This document shows, in pieces, positions 9,701 to 21,700 of a DNA stretch of 31,224 nucleotides (position 1 is its first letter; each line of letters starts with the position of its first letter). A program made the position numbers and the translations under genes. This DNA is from Mesostigma viride (Eukaryota > Streptophyta > Mesostigmatophyceae > Mesostigmatales > Mesostigmataceae), in NCBI GenBank assembly GCA_009746045.1, contig RPFO01000595.1, positions 1,579,123 to 1,610,346 on the forward strand. The letters are read 5' to 3'. The notes beneath the pieces were generated by a model. That model was not told the origin of the DNA and did no database searches. It worked only from the letters and a program-made list of their open reading frames with translations.

Positions 9701-12700
9701 ATTCAAAGATAAAACAATATTTTCGAGGAATGGATCTTACTTGGGGAGGAGCGACTGGGTAAAAAAAAATGTAACTAAATAAGAAAAAGAGTAGCGGCTG
9801 GGGAGGTGGGGAGAGCAGCATCGACAGCGAGGGGTGCGCAGACGCTGTCTATCGAGGAAAAGGACCCAGTTATGAAATAGCCATCAGGGGAGACCAGTGT
9901 GGACATAGTGGCGTGACACGTGGGCACTCTTTATGGAGGAAAAGCAACCAGTTATAAAACTAGCAGTCGCAGAGCATGGGGAAAATAGCAGCCATGGTGT
10001 TGCGGGGTGGCAGGAAGCGCACATTGTGGATTGAGCGTGCGAGTACAAAAAAACGCAAGCTGGGATTCATGCACTCCTTAGCGTGCATGGGAAGGCAGTC
10101 CTTGGCATGACCCTTTGGTCATCATAACCCCTCCGTAGCTCCCCAAGCACAGGAGTGCAGACTACAGGAGCAAAAAAAGCGCATTTACAAAAATACAGGC
10201 GAGCGGGAGGCAACCTTCCTTCTTCCTTTTTCCTTGACAAGCTCGTTCATTTCCTTCCTCGTCACACCCACCTCAGAGCACACGCTTACGCCCATACCTA
10301 CACACACAAACAGGCCAGGACCCTCAACCGAAGCCCGAAACCCATGGCACCCTCACTACCTCCCGTTCACTTGCTCGTTTTTTTCTTCCCATGCTGCACC
10401 CACCGTTGAGCGCCCGGCTCAAGTTCATCCCCACATCCACGCCGGCCAGGATCCGACATGTAAGACCGACATAGTGGCCGATGCGCGGCTTTCCCGAACT
10501 CCCACCCACATTTACACTTTACTTAACTTCAGTACCTTCACGCCTACGCCCACATACAGAGAGACCAGGATAGGAAACACACACATCTTACCAGGATAGG
10601 AAACACCCATCCTTTTACCCACGACACATGTTCATTTACCATACGGCCTGCCTGTATCTGTCATTGTTAGCTGCGTCAGCCAGCAGTTTTGGGGGACAAG
10701 GGCCGTTCCTGATTCGTGCTTATGTTCAATGACCGTCCTCAAATCCGTCACTTCCAAATCCTAATGCAAACATACGTACCCCCGAGCACAATCACCAGTC
10801 TCATATCCGTAGCTTCCAAATCCTAATGCTAACATACGTACCCTTGAGCACATACTTCACGCCGAGGCTCGCGTCCACCGCCAGCGTGCGCGTGTACTCG
10901 GCATACGCGGCGGAGCTCGTCGCGGTCACTTTATTCACAGTAACCACCGGTGCCGAATTCACAGAAGCAGAGACGTTACTGGAGCCCATGAACGTGACAA
11001 ACGTGGTATCGTTCGGGTAAATCCACACGACGGAGGTCACACTCTTGGGCTCTAGATCGACCGTCCTCGATTGGAGCCCCTCGACTTGGACCTTCTTTGT
11101 GCTCCTCGGCTGCGCTTTAATCCCACCGCCGATGCGAGCCACCGTCACGTCGGCCCCGAAGGACACGTCGTAGGTCGCGGGAGCTGCGTCGGTGTTATTG
11201 ATGAATATGGAGCCTGATATGGTCGAGGTGAGCGTGATCTCGATATAGAGAGGAATCTCCGAATAGGAGTATTGGGGGAGGTATAGGAAGGTGGACCATC
11301 CGACTGGGAAGGACGGGAAGTCATCGTAGAAGGGGCCCGTGTCAACGGGTGGTGGCGGCGATGGCGGAGGAGGTGGCGGCAACGGCGGGGGTGGTGACGG
11401 TGGCGGAGGTGGTGGAGGTGAAGGCGGCGGTGGAAGCAATGGTGGTGGTGGTGGCGAAGGTGCATGAGGTGAAGGCGGAGGAGGTGGGGATGGTGGCAAT
11501 GGAAATGGAGGTGCCGGAGGTGGCGGCCATTTTGGTGGTGGTGATGGCGATGGTGGCGGTGGAGATGGCGGTGGTGGCGACGGTGGCGGAGGTGATGGTG
11601 GCGGTGGCGAAGGTGGTGGCGGTGATGGCGGAGTTGGTGGCAATGGCGGAGGAGGTGATGGTGGCAGTGGTGGCGAAGGTGGCGGAGGTGATGGTGGCAT
11701 TGGCGGCAATGGTGGAGGAGGTGATGGTGGCGGCGGTGGCGATGGTGGCAGAGGAGATGGCGGCGGCGGTGGCGACGGTGGCGGAGGTGATGGTGGCGGT
11801 GGTGAAGGTGGTGGCGGTGATGGCGGAGTTGGCGGCAATGGTGGAGGAGGTGATGGCGGCGGTGGTGGCGACGGTGGCGGAGGTGATGGTGGCGGTGGTG
11901 AAGGTGGTGGCGGTGATGGCGGAGTTGGCGGCAATGGTGGAGGAGGTGATGGCGGCGGTGGTGGCGACGGTGGCGGAGGTGATGGTGGCGGTGGTGAAGG
12001 TGGTGGCGGTGATGGCGGAGTTGGCGGCGATGGTGGAGGAGGTGATGGCGGCGGTGGTGGCGACGGTGGCGGAGGTGATGGTGGCGGTGGTGAAGGTGGT
12101 GGCGGTGATGGCGGAGTTGGCGGCGATGGTGGAGGAGGTGATGGCGGCGGTGGTGGCGACGGTGGCGGAGGTGATGGTGGCGGTGGTGAAGGTGGTGGCG
12201 GTGATGGCGGAGTTGGCGGCAATGGTGGAGGAGGTGATGGCGGCGGTGGTGGCGACGGTGGCGGAGGTGATGGTGGCGGTGGTGAAGGTGGTGGCGGTGA
12301 TGGCGGAGTTGGCGGCAATGGTGGAGGAGGTGATGGCGGCGGTGGTGGCGACGGTGGCGGAGGTGATGGTGGCGGTGGTGAAGGTGGTGGCGGTGATGGC
12401 GGAGTTGGCGGCAATGGTGGAGGAGGTGATGGCGGCGGTGGTGGCGACGGTGGCGGAGGTGATGGTGGCGGTGGCGAAGGTGGTGGCGGTGATGGCGGAG
12501 TTGGCGGCAATGGTGGAGGAGGTGATGGCGGCGGTGGTGGCGACGGTGGCGGAGGTGATGGTGGCGGTGGTGAAGGTGGTGGCGGTGATGGCGGAGTTGG
12601 CGGCAATGGTGGAGGAGGTGATGGCGGCGGTGGTGGCGACGGTGGCGGAGGTGATGGTGGCGGTGGTGAAGGTGGTGGCGGTGATGGCGGAGTTGGCGGC

Positions 12701-15700
12701 AATGGTGGAGGAGGTGATGGCGGCGGTGGTGGCGACGGTGGCGGAGGTGATGGTGGCGGTGGTGAAGGTGGTGGCGGTGATGGCAGAGTTGGCGGCAATG
12801 GTGGAGGAGGTGATGGCGGCGGTGGTGGCGACGGTGGCGGAGGTGATGGTGGCGGTGGCGAAGGTGGTGGCGGTGATGGCGGAGTTGGCGGCGATGGTGG
12901 AGGAGGTGATGGCGGCGGTGGTGGCGACGGTGGCGGAGGTGATGGTGGCGGTGGTGAAGGTGGTGGCGGTGATGGCGGAGTTGGCGGCAATGGTGGAGGA
13001 GGTGATGGCGGCGGTGGTGGCGACGGTGGCGGAGGTGATGGTGGCGGTGGTGAAGGTGGTGGCGGTGATGGCGGAGTTGGCGGCAATGGTGGAGGAGGTG
13101 ATGGCGGCGGTGGTGGCGACGGTGGCGGAGGTGATGGTGGCGGTGGTGAAGGTGGTGGCGGTGATGGCGGAGTTGGCGGCAATGGTGGAGGAGGTGATGG
13201 CGGTGGTGGTGGCGACGGTGGCGGAGGTGATGGTGGCGGTGGCGAAGGTGGTGGCGGTGATGGCGGAGTTGGCGGCAATGGTGGAGGAGGTGATGGCGGC
13301 GGTGGTGGCGACGGTGGCGGAGGTGATGGTGGCGGTGGTGAAGGTGGTGGCGGTGATGGCGGAGTTGGCGGCAATGGTGGAGGAGGTGATGGCGGCGGTG
13401 GTGGCGACGGTGGCGGAGGTGGTGGTGGCGGTGGTGAAGGTGGTGGCGGTGATGGCGGAGTTGGCGGCAATGGCGGTGGAGGTGATGGCGGCGGTGGTGG
13501 CGACGGTGGCGGAGGTGATGGTGGCGGTGGCGAAGGTGGTGGCGGTGATGGCGGAGTTGGCGGCGATCGTGGAGGAGGTGATGGCGGCGGTGGTGGCGAC
13601 GGTGGCGGAGGTGATGGTGGCGGTGGTGAAGGTGGTGGCGGTGATGGCGGAGTTGGCGGCAATGGTGGAGGAGGTGATGGCGGCGGTGGTGGCGACGGTG
13701 ATGGTGGCGGAGGTGGGGGTGGTGAAGGTGGTGGCGGTGATGGCGGAGTTGGCGGCAATGGTGGAGGAGGTGATGGCGGCGGTGGTGGCGAAGGCGATGG
13801 TGGCGGTGGCGAAGGTGGTGGCGGTGATGGTTGCATGGGCGGCGATGGTGGCGGCGGTGATGGCGGCGGTGGTGGCGACGGCGGCGGAGGTGATGGTGGC
13901 GGTGGCGAAGGTGGTGGTGGTGATGGTGGCGTGGGCGGCAATGGCGGCGGAGGTGATGGCGGCGGTGGTGGCAACGGTGGCGAAGGTGATGGTGGCGGTG
14001 GCGAAGGTGGTGGCGGTGATGGTGGCATTGGTGGGAATGGGGGCGGAGGTGATGGCGGCGGTGGTGGCAATGGTGGCGGAGGTGATGGCGGCGGTGGCGA
14101 AGGTGGTGGCGGTGATGGTGGCATTGGTGGCAATGGCGGCGGTGGTGATGGTGGCGGTGGTGGCGAAGGTGGTGGCGGTGATGGTGGCCTTGGCGGCAAT
14201 GGCGGCGGTGGTGATGGTGGCGGTGGTGGTGATGGTGGCGGAGGTGATGGCGGCGGTGGCGAAGGTGGTGGCGGTGATGGTGGCGTTGGTGGCAATGGCG
14301 GCGGAGGTGATGGTGGGGGTGGTGGCGACGGTGGCGGAGGTGATGGTGGCGCTGGCGGCAATGGTGGAGGAGGTGATGGTGGCGGTGGTGGCGAAGGTGG
14401 CGGAGGCGATGGTGGCGGTGGCGAAGGTGGTGGGGGTGATGGTGGCATTGGCGGCAACGGTGGCGGAGGTGATGGTGGCGGAGGTGACGGTGGGGGTGGC
14501 GAAGGTGGTGGCGGTGGTGAAGGTGGTGGCGGTGATGGTGGCATTGGTGGGAATGGTGGCGGAGGTGATGGCGGCGGTGGTGGCAATGGTGGCGGAGGTG
14601 ATGGCGGCGGTGGCGAAGGTGGCGGCGGTGATGGTGGCGTTGGTGGCAATGGTGGAGGAGGTGATGGTGGCGGTGGTGGCGAAGGTGGTGGCGGTGATGG
14701 TGGCGTTGGTGGCAATGGTGGAGGAGGTGATGGTGGCAGTGGTGGTGATGGTGGCGGGGGTGATGGAGGTGGTGGCGAAGGTGGTGGCGGTGATGGCGGC
14801 GTTGGTGGCAATGGCGGCGGAGGTGATGGTGGCGGTGGTGGTGGCGGTGGTGGAGGTGATGGTGGTGGTGGCGGTGGTGACGGTGGTGGTGGTGGCGGTG
14901 GCGAAGGTGGTGGCGGTGGTGGCGGTGGTGATGGCGGTGGTGGTGGCGGTGGCGATGGCGGCGGTGGTGCGGATGGTGATGGTGGCGGAGGTGGCGGTGG
15001 CGATGGTGGCGGGGGTGATGGTGGTGGCGTTGGTGGTGGTGGTGACGGTGGTGGTGGTGGTGACGGTGGTGGTGGTGGCGGTGGCGACGGTGGCGGGGGT
15101 GGCGGTGGCGACGGCGGCGGTGATGGTGGCGGTGGTGATGGTGGCGGAGGTGGAGGTGGTGACGGTGGCGGCGGGGGCGGTGGCGACGGGGGCGGTGGCG
15201 ACGGTGGCGGTGGTGATGGTGGCGGAGGTGGGGGTGGTGACGGTGGCGGTGGCGACGGTGGTGGTGGCGATGGTGGCGGGGGTGATGGTGGTGGCGGTGG
15301 TGGTGGTGGTGACGGAGGTGGTGGTGGCGGTGGCGACGGTGGGGGTCGCGGCGGTGGTGATGGTGGCGGTGGTGATGGTGGCGGTGGTGACGGTGGCGGT
15401 GGCGACGGTGGCGGTGGCGATGGTGGCGGGGGTGATGGTGGCGGCCGTGGTGGTGGTGGTGACGGAGGTGGTGGTGGCGGTGGCGACGGTGGTGGCCGTG
15501 GTGGTGGTGGTGACGGAGGTGGTGGTGGCGGTGGCGACGGTGGCGGTCGCGGCGGTGGTGATGGTGGCGGTGGTGATGGTGGCGGAGGTGGGGGTGGTGA
15601 CGGTGGCGGTGGCGACGGTGGCGGTGGCGATGGTGGCGGGGGTGATGGTGGCGGCCGTGGTGGTGGTGGTGACGGAGGTGGTGGTGGCGGTGGCGACGGT

Positions 15701-18700
15701 GGCGGCCGTGGTGGTGGTGGTGACGGAGGTGGTGGTGGCGGTGGCGACGGTGGCGGTCGCGGCGGTGGTGATGGTGGCGGTGGTGATGGTGGCGGAGGTG
15801 GAGGTGGTGACGGTGGTGGCCGTGGCGGTGGTGACGGTGGCGGTGGCGACGGTGGCGGTGGGGATGGTGACGGAGGTGGGGGTGGTGACGGTGGCGGTGG
15901 CGACGGTGGCGGTGGTGATGGTGGCGGCGGTGGCGGTGGCGGTGGCGATGGCGGCGGTGGCGATGGAGGTGGTGGCGGTGGTGGTGATGGTTCAGGAGGC
16001 AAAGGTGGCGGCGGTAACGGTGGCACTGGTGGCGGAGGCAATGGAGGCGGGGGCGCCACATCTGACGGCAAGGTAAGCACGGCAAAAGGCCACGTTCAAG
16101 TTGGATGGGGATTAGGTATGGGGGGACCAGGTAGGGATGCATGTTCAGGCAAAGCAATGCAATGGCGGATGGTGGAAACCAACTATACACAGACGCCGCT
16201 CTTACCCACCCTACCAGCCTGGGAGAGTTGGGTCACCGGGACTGTTTCAGATTCATTTTATAAGTACGTTCCCTACAGGGCAGCAAGAGAAGATGTCAAG
16301 CATAGACCTTCTCAAAAGGGCCCGGCGCAATGTCCTGCTCAAAGTATACTGCATCAGTAGTAAATCATATTGCCTAAAAAGATCGCCATAAGATCTACCT
16401 ACCCAGATGTGGCAGCTATCTTTCCAATCTCACTATGAGCCATTTGCAGATACATGCTACTATCTATTGTGCCAACGACATTCACAGTCGCACGATCGTG
16501 ATTATTCTCAAGAAGTTCGCACATTTATATGAATAATTGCAAAAGTGGGGATTCACCCAAGCCGCGGGGTCATCCTTGCGACTGTCAGGTCGATGCGCAA
16601 GGATAGCAAATGCGGCTAGATTACAGAGCTTGATATGACGCCCCTTTTGAGGCCAGTATTGCCCGAGTCGGATGTGCTAGGGACATACAATTATGTGGCC
16701 AATCAAATTTGTGCAAACCATGGCATAAAACTCAACAAAGGCCAGCAAGCAGCTCCCAGCGAAGACAGTCCCATGAGATGTTTGCTCCACATGTCCTTAA
16801 ATACACTAGTACATAAGCCTGCCCAAAAAAATTATCATCATAAGCAACCTGCCTAAAAAAAATTTCATCATAAGCTCTACCTACCTGTCATGTAGCAGCT
16901 ACCCATTCCATCCCATTCCCAAAAAGCTACCACCAAAGAAACATGCCCACATTTCCTTGGCTATCCGCAGTTACTTTAGTGAGATACTACTAGGAAAGGA
17001 GAGAGCTGTCGCAGCTAGGTTGAAGCGCTTGACGCAAAGACCATTTTGAGGCCACCGAGCCATGAGACGGACAAGTGATCGGGAAGAGGCGGCCAATCAC
17101 GTTCGCGCCAATCACAGTTGACATGTCATTGTGGACGTGTTGGTCACTCACCCGTGATGTAGTCCACCGTCAACGATGCCTCCGCCCATGTCGCGTGCTG
17201 AAAGTCAAAGGGGCCCGTTGACAGGGAGTAATACGTGCTGCCCGGGCGGGATACTGCTGTAAAAAGCACATACCCAGAACCCGAGTTATCCTCAGAGAAA
17301 AAATTGACAATGTTGGGGCTGTCTGAGCGCCAGTGCTCGTGCGTGGTCGCCTCCATGCCATGATAATTCCTGCCCGATGTCCCGTAGCCATCATCCTCCC
17401 CATCATACGCCCCCAGAGATGCCGCCTCTGTCGTGTTGGGCGCCACGCGTAGAATCACGCCACCCGCTTGGCTTAAGCTTAGCTCCAAGAACGCCTGTGC
17501 CCATAGCAACACCTGTGCCGAGTTTGGGCCCTTGTTCTCTATGTACAGATCCGCAAGCACGCGCCCCTGGAACGTGATCTCCACCGCCAGAAGCGGCAGG
17601 TCGTAGGCAACGGAGCTGTCGTACCGAGGCACCCACCAGGTGTGATTGAACTTGGCCGGGGCCAGGCCGTACCAGAGATCATAGTTGGCCTGTGGCTCAT
17701 CCAGGGCGGGCGTGTTGGGGTCCAGGCCACCTACGCATGGGGGTATGGTATCCGGCACAACGAGCATGACCAAGGGGGAAACATTGAGGAGAAGCAAATA
17801 GGGAAACATATAGGACAAGGAATTAGGAAAAGGACATGCGAGAGGCACTAGATCGTCCAGCGAGTGATCGGAGTGAGAGAACTGTAGGCTTTACACGTCC
17901 CAATGGCTCTATTGGGTAAGCAGTTGGGTGGGTGGGTGGGTGGGTGGGTGGGTGGGTGGGTGGGTGGGTGGGTGGGTGGGTGGGTGGGTGGGTGGGTGGG
18001 TGGGTGGGTGGGTGGGTGGGTGGGTGGGTGGGTGGGTGGGTGGGTGGGTGGGTGGGCGGGCAGGCGGGCGGGCGGGCGGGCGGGCGGGCGGGCGGGCGGG
18101 CGGGCGGGCGGGCGGGCGGGCGGGCGGGCGGGCGGCGCGGGCGGGCGGGCGGGCGGGCGGGCGGGCGGGCGGGCGGGCGGGCGGGCGGGCGGGCGGGCGG
18201 GCGGGCGGGCGGGTGGGTGGGTGGGTGGGTGGGTGGGTGGGTGGGTGGGTGGGTGGGCAGGCGGGCGGGCGGGCAGGCGGGCGGGCGGGCGGGTGGGTGG
18301 GTGGGCGGGTGGGCGGGTGGGCGGGTGGGCGGGTGGGCGTGTGTGTGTGTGTGTGTGTGTGTGGTGGTGGTGGTGTGTGGGGGGGGGGGGTGGATGGGTG
18401 GATGGGTGGATGGGCAGGTGGGTGGGCAGGTGGGCGGGCAAGTTGGTGGGCTGACGACCTACCACAAAAATTATTTCCACACATATTTACCACGAGTTTA
18501 ATAACCCCAATCAAACCTACCATATACTAGTAGCAAACACAAAGTGGCTTACCAAACTGAACATTCGACTCACCACTGAATAAATAAGCAACGTGGACGC
18601 CCGCTTCAGCCCACACATTCACAGAAATCCCGTCCGGCGTTCCCCCGCCGTTTGCCAGCTCCTCATAATGAAACCCGTCGGCCGATACCCAGAGCAGCAT

Positions 18701-21700
18701 CCCTGATTCGCCTTGAAACAAGGCCAGCGTCTCCGCGTCGCTGATCAACACCTCGGCCGACCACCACGATCCCAGGTTTTGCTCCACGTCGGGCTCGCCT
18801 GCTCGCATCCGTACCGTCCATTGGTCCGAGGGGTTCACGCGAGCGAGCGCCTGCTTGGTCCCGTTGGGGAGAAACACCCCCAGGATGATGTCGCCGCCCA
18901 CCCAGGCGTCGAGGTCTTGGTCATTTGCTTCCAAGTTTGCGTAGAAGAGATCCGCGGTCACCCACGCGTCGACCTCGATGAACACCCCTTGGAGCGTCGC
19001 TGAGTTGGCGGCGTCGTACTGAGGCACGGCCAACGTGACCTCCCACTTGGTGGGGGCCAGACCATATCCAGCCCACACACTGACGATGCCGGGACTGTCC
19101 GGGTCGGTGCTGTCGACTGGCGACATCCAGCTTGGGTCATCGTCACCTGCGGGGCGGATTTTGCGTGTATATATTATCCAACGTGTACGGATAAGCTCCG
19201 TGGTCCATCAAGAAAATGCAGGAAAAACAGGCGACACGAGAGACGTAGGAGTCGAAGCTAAGCAAGGGAATGGTGAACAGCACTCAAGTAGAGGACAAGT
19301 AGCACTCCAACTACCCCAGCGAGGGGGCAGCGTTATGTGTGATGATGACCGGTAGGCAGCGTGTGTCCACACAGGAGGTAGCACTCCAACTACCCCAGCG
19401 AGGGGGCAGCGTTATGTGTGACGATGACAGGTAGGCAGCGTGTGTCCACACAGGATGTACAGCGAGGACACAAAGCAGGATGCGCGTACGGAATGTTTTG
19501 CGTGTGCGTACTGAATGATTTGCGTGTGTGCACAGGATGCACATTTGGGGCGTGAATGCATGCAGCACCTTTGGGGAGTACAAACAGGATGGACATTTGG
19601 GGCGTGAACACATGCAGCACCTTTGGGGAGTACAAACAGGATGCACATTGGGGGCGTGAACACATGCAGCACCTTTGGGGAGTACAAACCGGATGCACAC
19701 GCAACAATCCAGCGTTAGTCAGCATAAGTGAAACTTCAGCTATGCGAGGGGCTGCAACCCCCGAGGGGGACAGGGCCTGCTGTGACGGGGTGCCGTTTAC
19801 AGGGTTCTGACTGCCATCCATACACAACCGATCCGTGACATTTATCAGCACACAAATAATCATAATAAGTCGTTGGGCTGAATAAGAGAAAAACCTATTC
19901 ATCTTCCAAAGGCAAGCGTTGCAGAGCAATAATTACTAGGCGGCTAGTCATGGCATCGGTGGCAGTGTAGATCTTGTTGGTGGTGGGTGGGTGGGTGGGT
20001 GGGTGGGTGGACATATGCTAATAGTTGTTCGTAAACAGGGAAAAACACTGCCCTCGTGGCACGATGGCCAAGCACCTGCACTATTGGGAAAAAAAAATCA
20101 ACAAGCAGATGTGACTTCTGCACCTTAAGTCAGTAGAGAACACAGCCCATCCCGACAAATGATGCAAGCATGCTACTTTCCATGTTTGAATTGTTTTATT
20201 TTCCAATGACGAACAAGAAACACAGTTTTCCTCCCCTTGCGTCAAATACAGCAGTTGCCCTGCACTCATCCCCTAGCAAACATCCATCCCCACCCCACAC
20301 AGGCCACGCCACGCGCCTCACCTTTCGCCACGTACTGCACCTCCAGGTTCGCATCCGCCTTCATCTCGTACTCTACACTATACAGCGTTGTCTCGTTCGT
20401 GCACGTCTTCACGACACGTACGTGTGCCCGTGCTGTCGCCGTCAGCTCGACATCACCCGTGCCTATAAATAGCTCCCAAAGGGGCGAGTCCTCGTACAGC
20501 CGGACCACCGAATAGCGTTCCCAAGCCTCCTCACACGAGGAATCAGCAAAGTGCATGTCTTTCCCTGAGCCAACCCCCCCCAGTTTCACAGGGTACCATT
20601 CGTTAGGCTGGACCTTGATGATGCCGATGACGTCACCAAACCCGTAAAGCGTGACGTCGGTCAGGAGTGTGATCTCGAAATCAGCCTCGTCGTTTCCCGT
20701 GTTGGTCAGGCGGTAGAACCCGCACAGACTGGCCCCTAGCACGATCTTGATAAAAGCGAGCTCGCCACCAAGGTTTGGGTACTGGGGGACCGAGAGGAAG
20801 GATGACCAGCCCACGACAGCCAGCTCGACATTATCGTAGAAAGGGCCGGGGTCGCTGGGGGGTGGGGGTGGCGGTGATGGAATCACTGCAGGCGTGGCCG
20901 CATGAAAGACAAGGACAGAATATTGAAGCAATGCATGGGAAAGGTTGAGAGTAGCATCAAACTACAGATTTATGATGGATGGGAAAGCGGCAAAAAAGCC
21001 AGCATGGTCGCAGCATGTAACCTGAGTGCCACCGGCCCAGTAAATTCAATGACCCAGATGACTATGCATATGCCATAAAGCTCAACCAAGTTGCCGCATC
21101 CAAGCCTTCTGCTTACACATGCTGCATGGCCCATAAGTGTCATCCATTCTTTGCTTGCCGGGTGGACTGACCCTTGCCATTAAGCAATTTCAGCAGCTTC
21201 ACCCATGGACTGCACCAGGCGTCCACACGCCTGTCGCCACACTCACCTGTGATATAGTCCACCGTCAGCGATGCCTCCACCCACGTGGTCTCAGAGAATG
21301 CAAAAGACGCAGAGCCCGGCTCGAAATAGCTCCCAGGCTCCGAGTCAACAACAAATGTAACGTAGTCTATAGGGTCAGACCCCACTGGTGAAAACAGATC
21401 GATCGTATCAACCCCGTCATCTCTCCAGTGCTCGTGAACCGTCTCTTCTAGCCTTGATACAGTGAACCCCGAAGCGCCAGAATAATCCCTCGCGCCATCG
21501 TAGGGCCCCAGGGTCACGCCAGCCGACGCCAGAGGATTCAACCCGCTGATGATTGTCCCCAATTCTTCCTGGGACAGGCCCAGGGACGCCAGGGCCACCA
21601 GGTTCACGGTGGCGGCGGAGCCCGCTAGATTCTCTATAAACAAGTCTGCTAGCACCCGCCCGTAGAGGGTGACTTCCACCGCAAGCAGCGGCATGCCATC

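Noticed and set aside
10155-10600. Short plus-strand open frames near 10.2-10.6 kb
   Set aside because: Composition is simple (CACACA-rich, low complexity) and lies within the C4-to-B5 intron; no domain features.
11727-13838. CRISPR array
   Set aside because: Repeats are contiguous 96-bp units without unique spacers, in frame in a eukaryotic exon.
10842-16061. Pherophorin (two globular domains joined by a Hyp rod)
   Set aside because: The rod-and-globe layout is similar, but I do not see the Cys-rich pherophorin domain motifs; the globular parts match the A/B/C bead family instead.
11349-16360. Very long plus-strand open frames (Gly-rich GGGGDGGGG and Ala/Val/Met-rich)
   Set aside because: They are antisense readings of the Pro-stalk repeats, which contain no stops in most frames. 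The minus strand has splice sites, phase continuity and flanking domains; the plus strand has none.
17903-18530. Open frames of GWVGG or GRAGG and PTHPP or PARPP repeats over the tetranucleotide array
   Set aside because: Translation of a (GGGT/GGGC)n microsatellite in an intron; no splice or start support.
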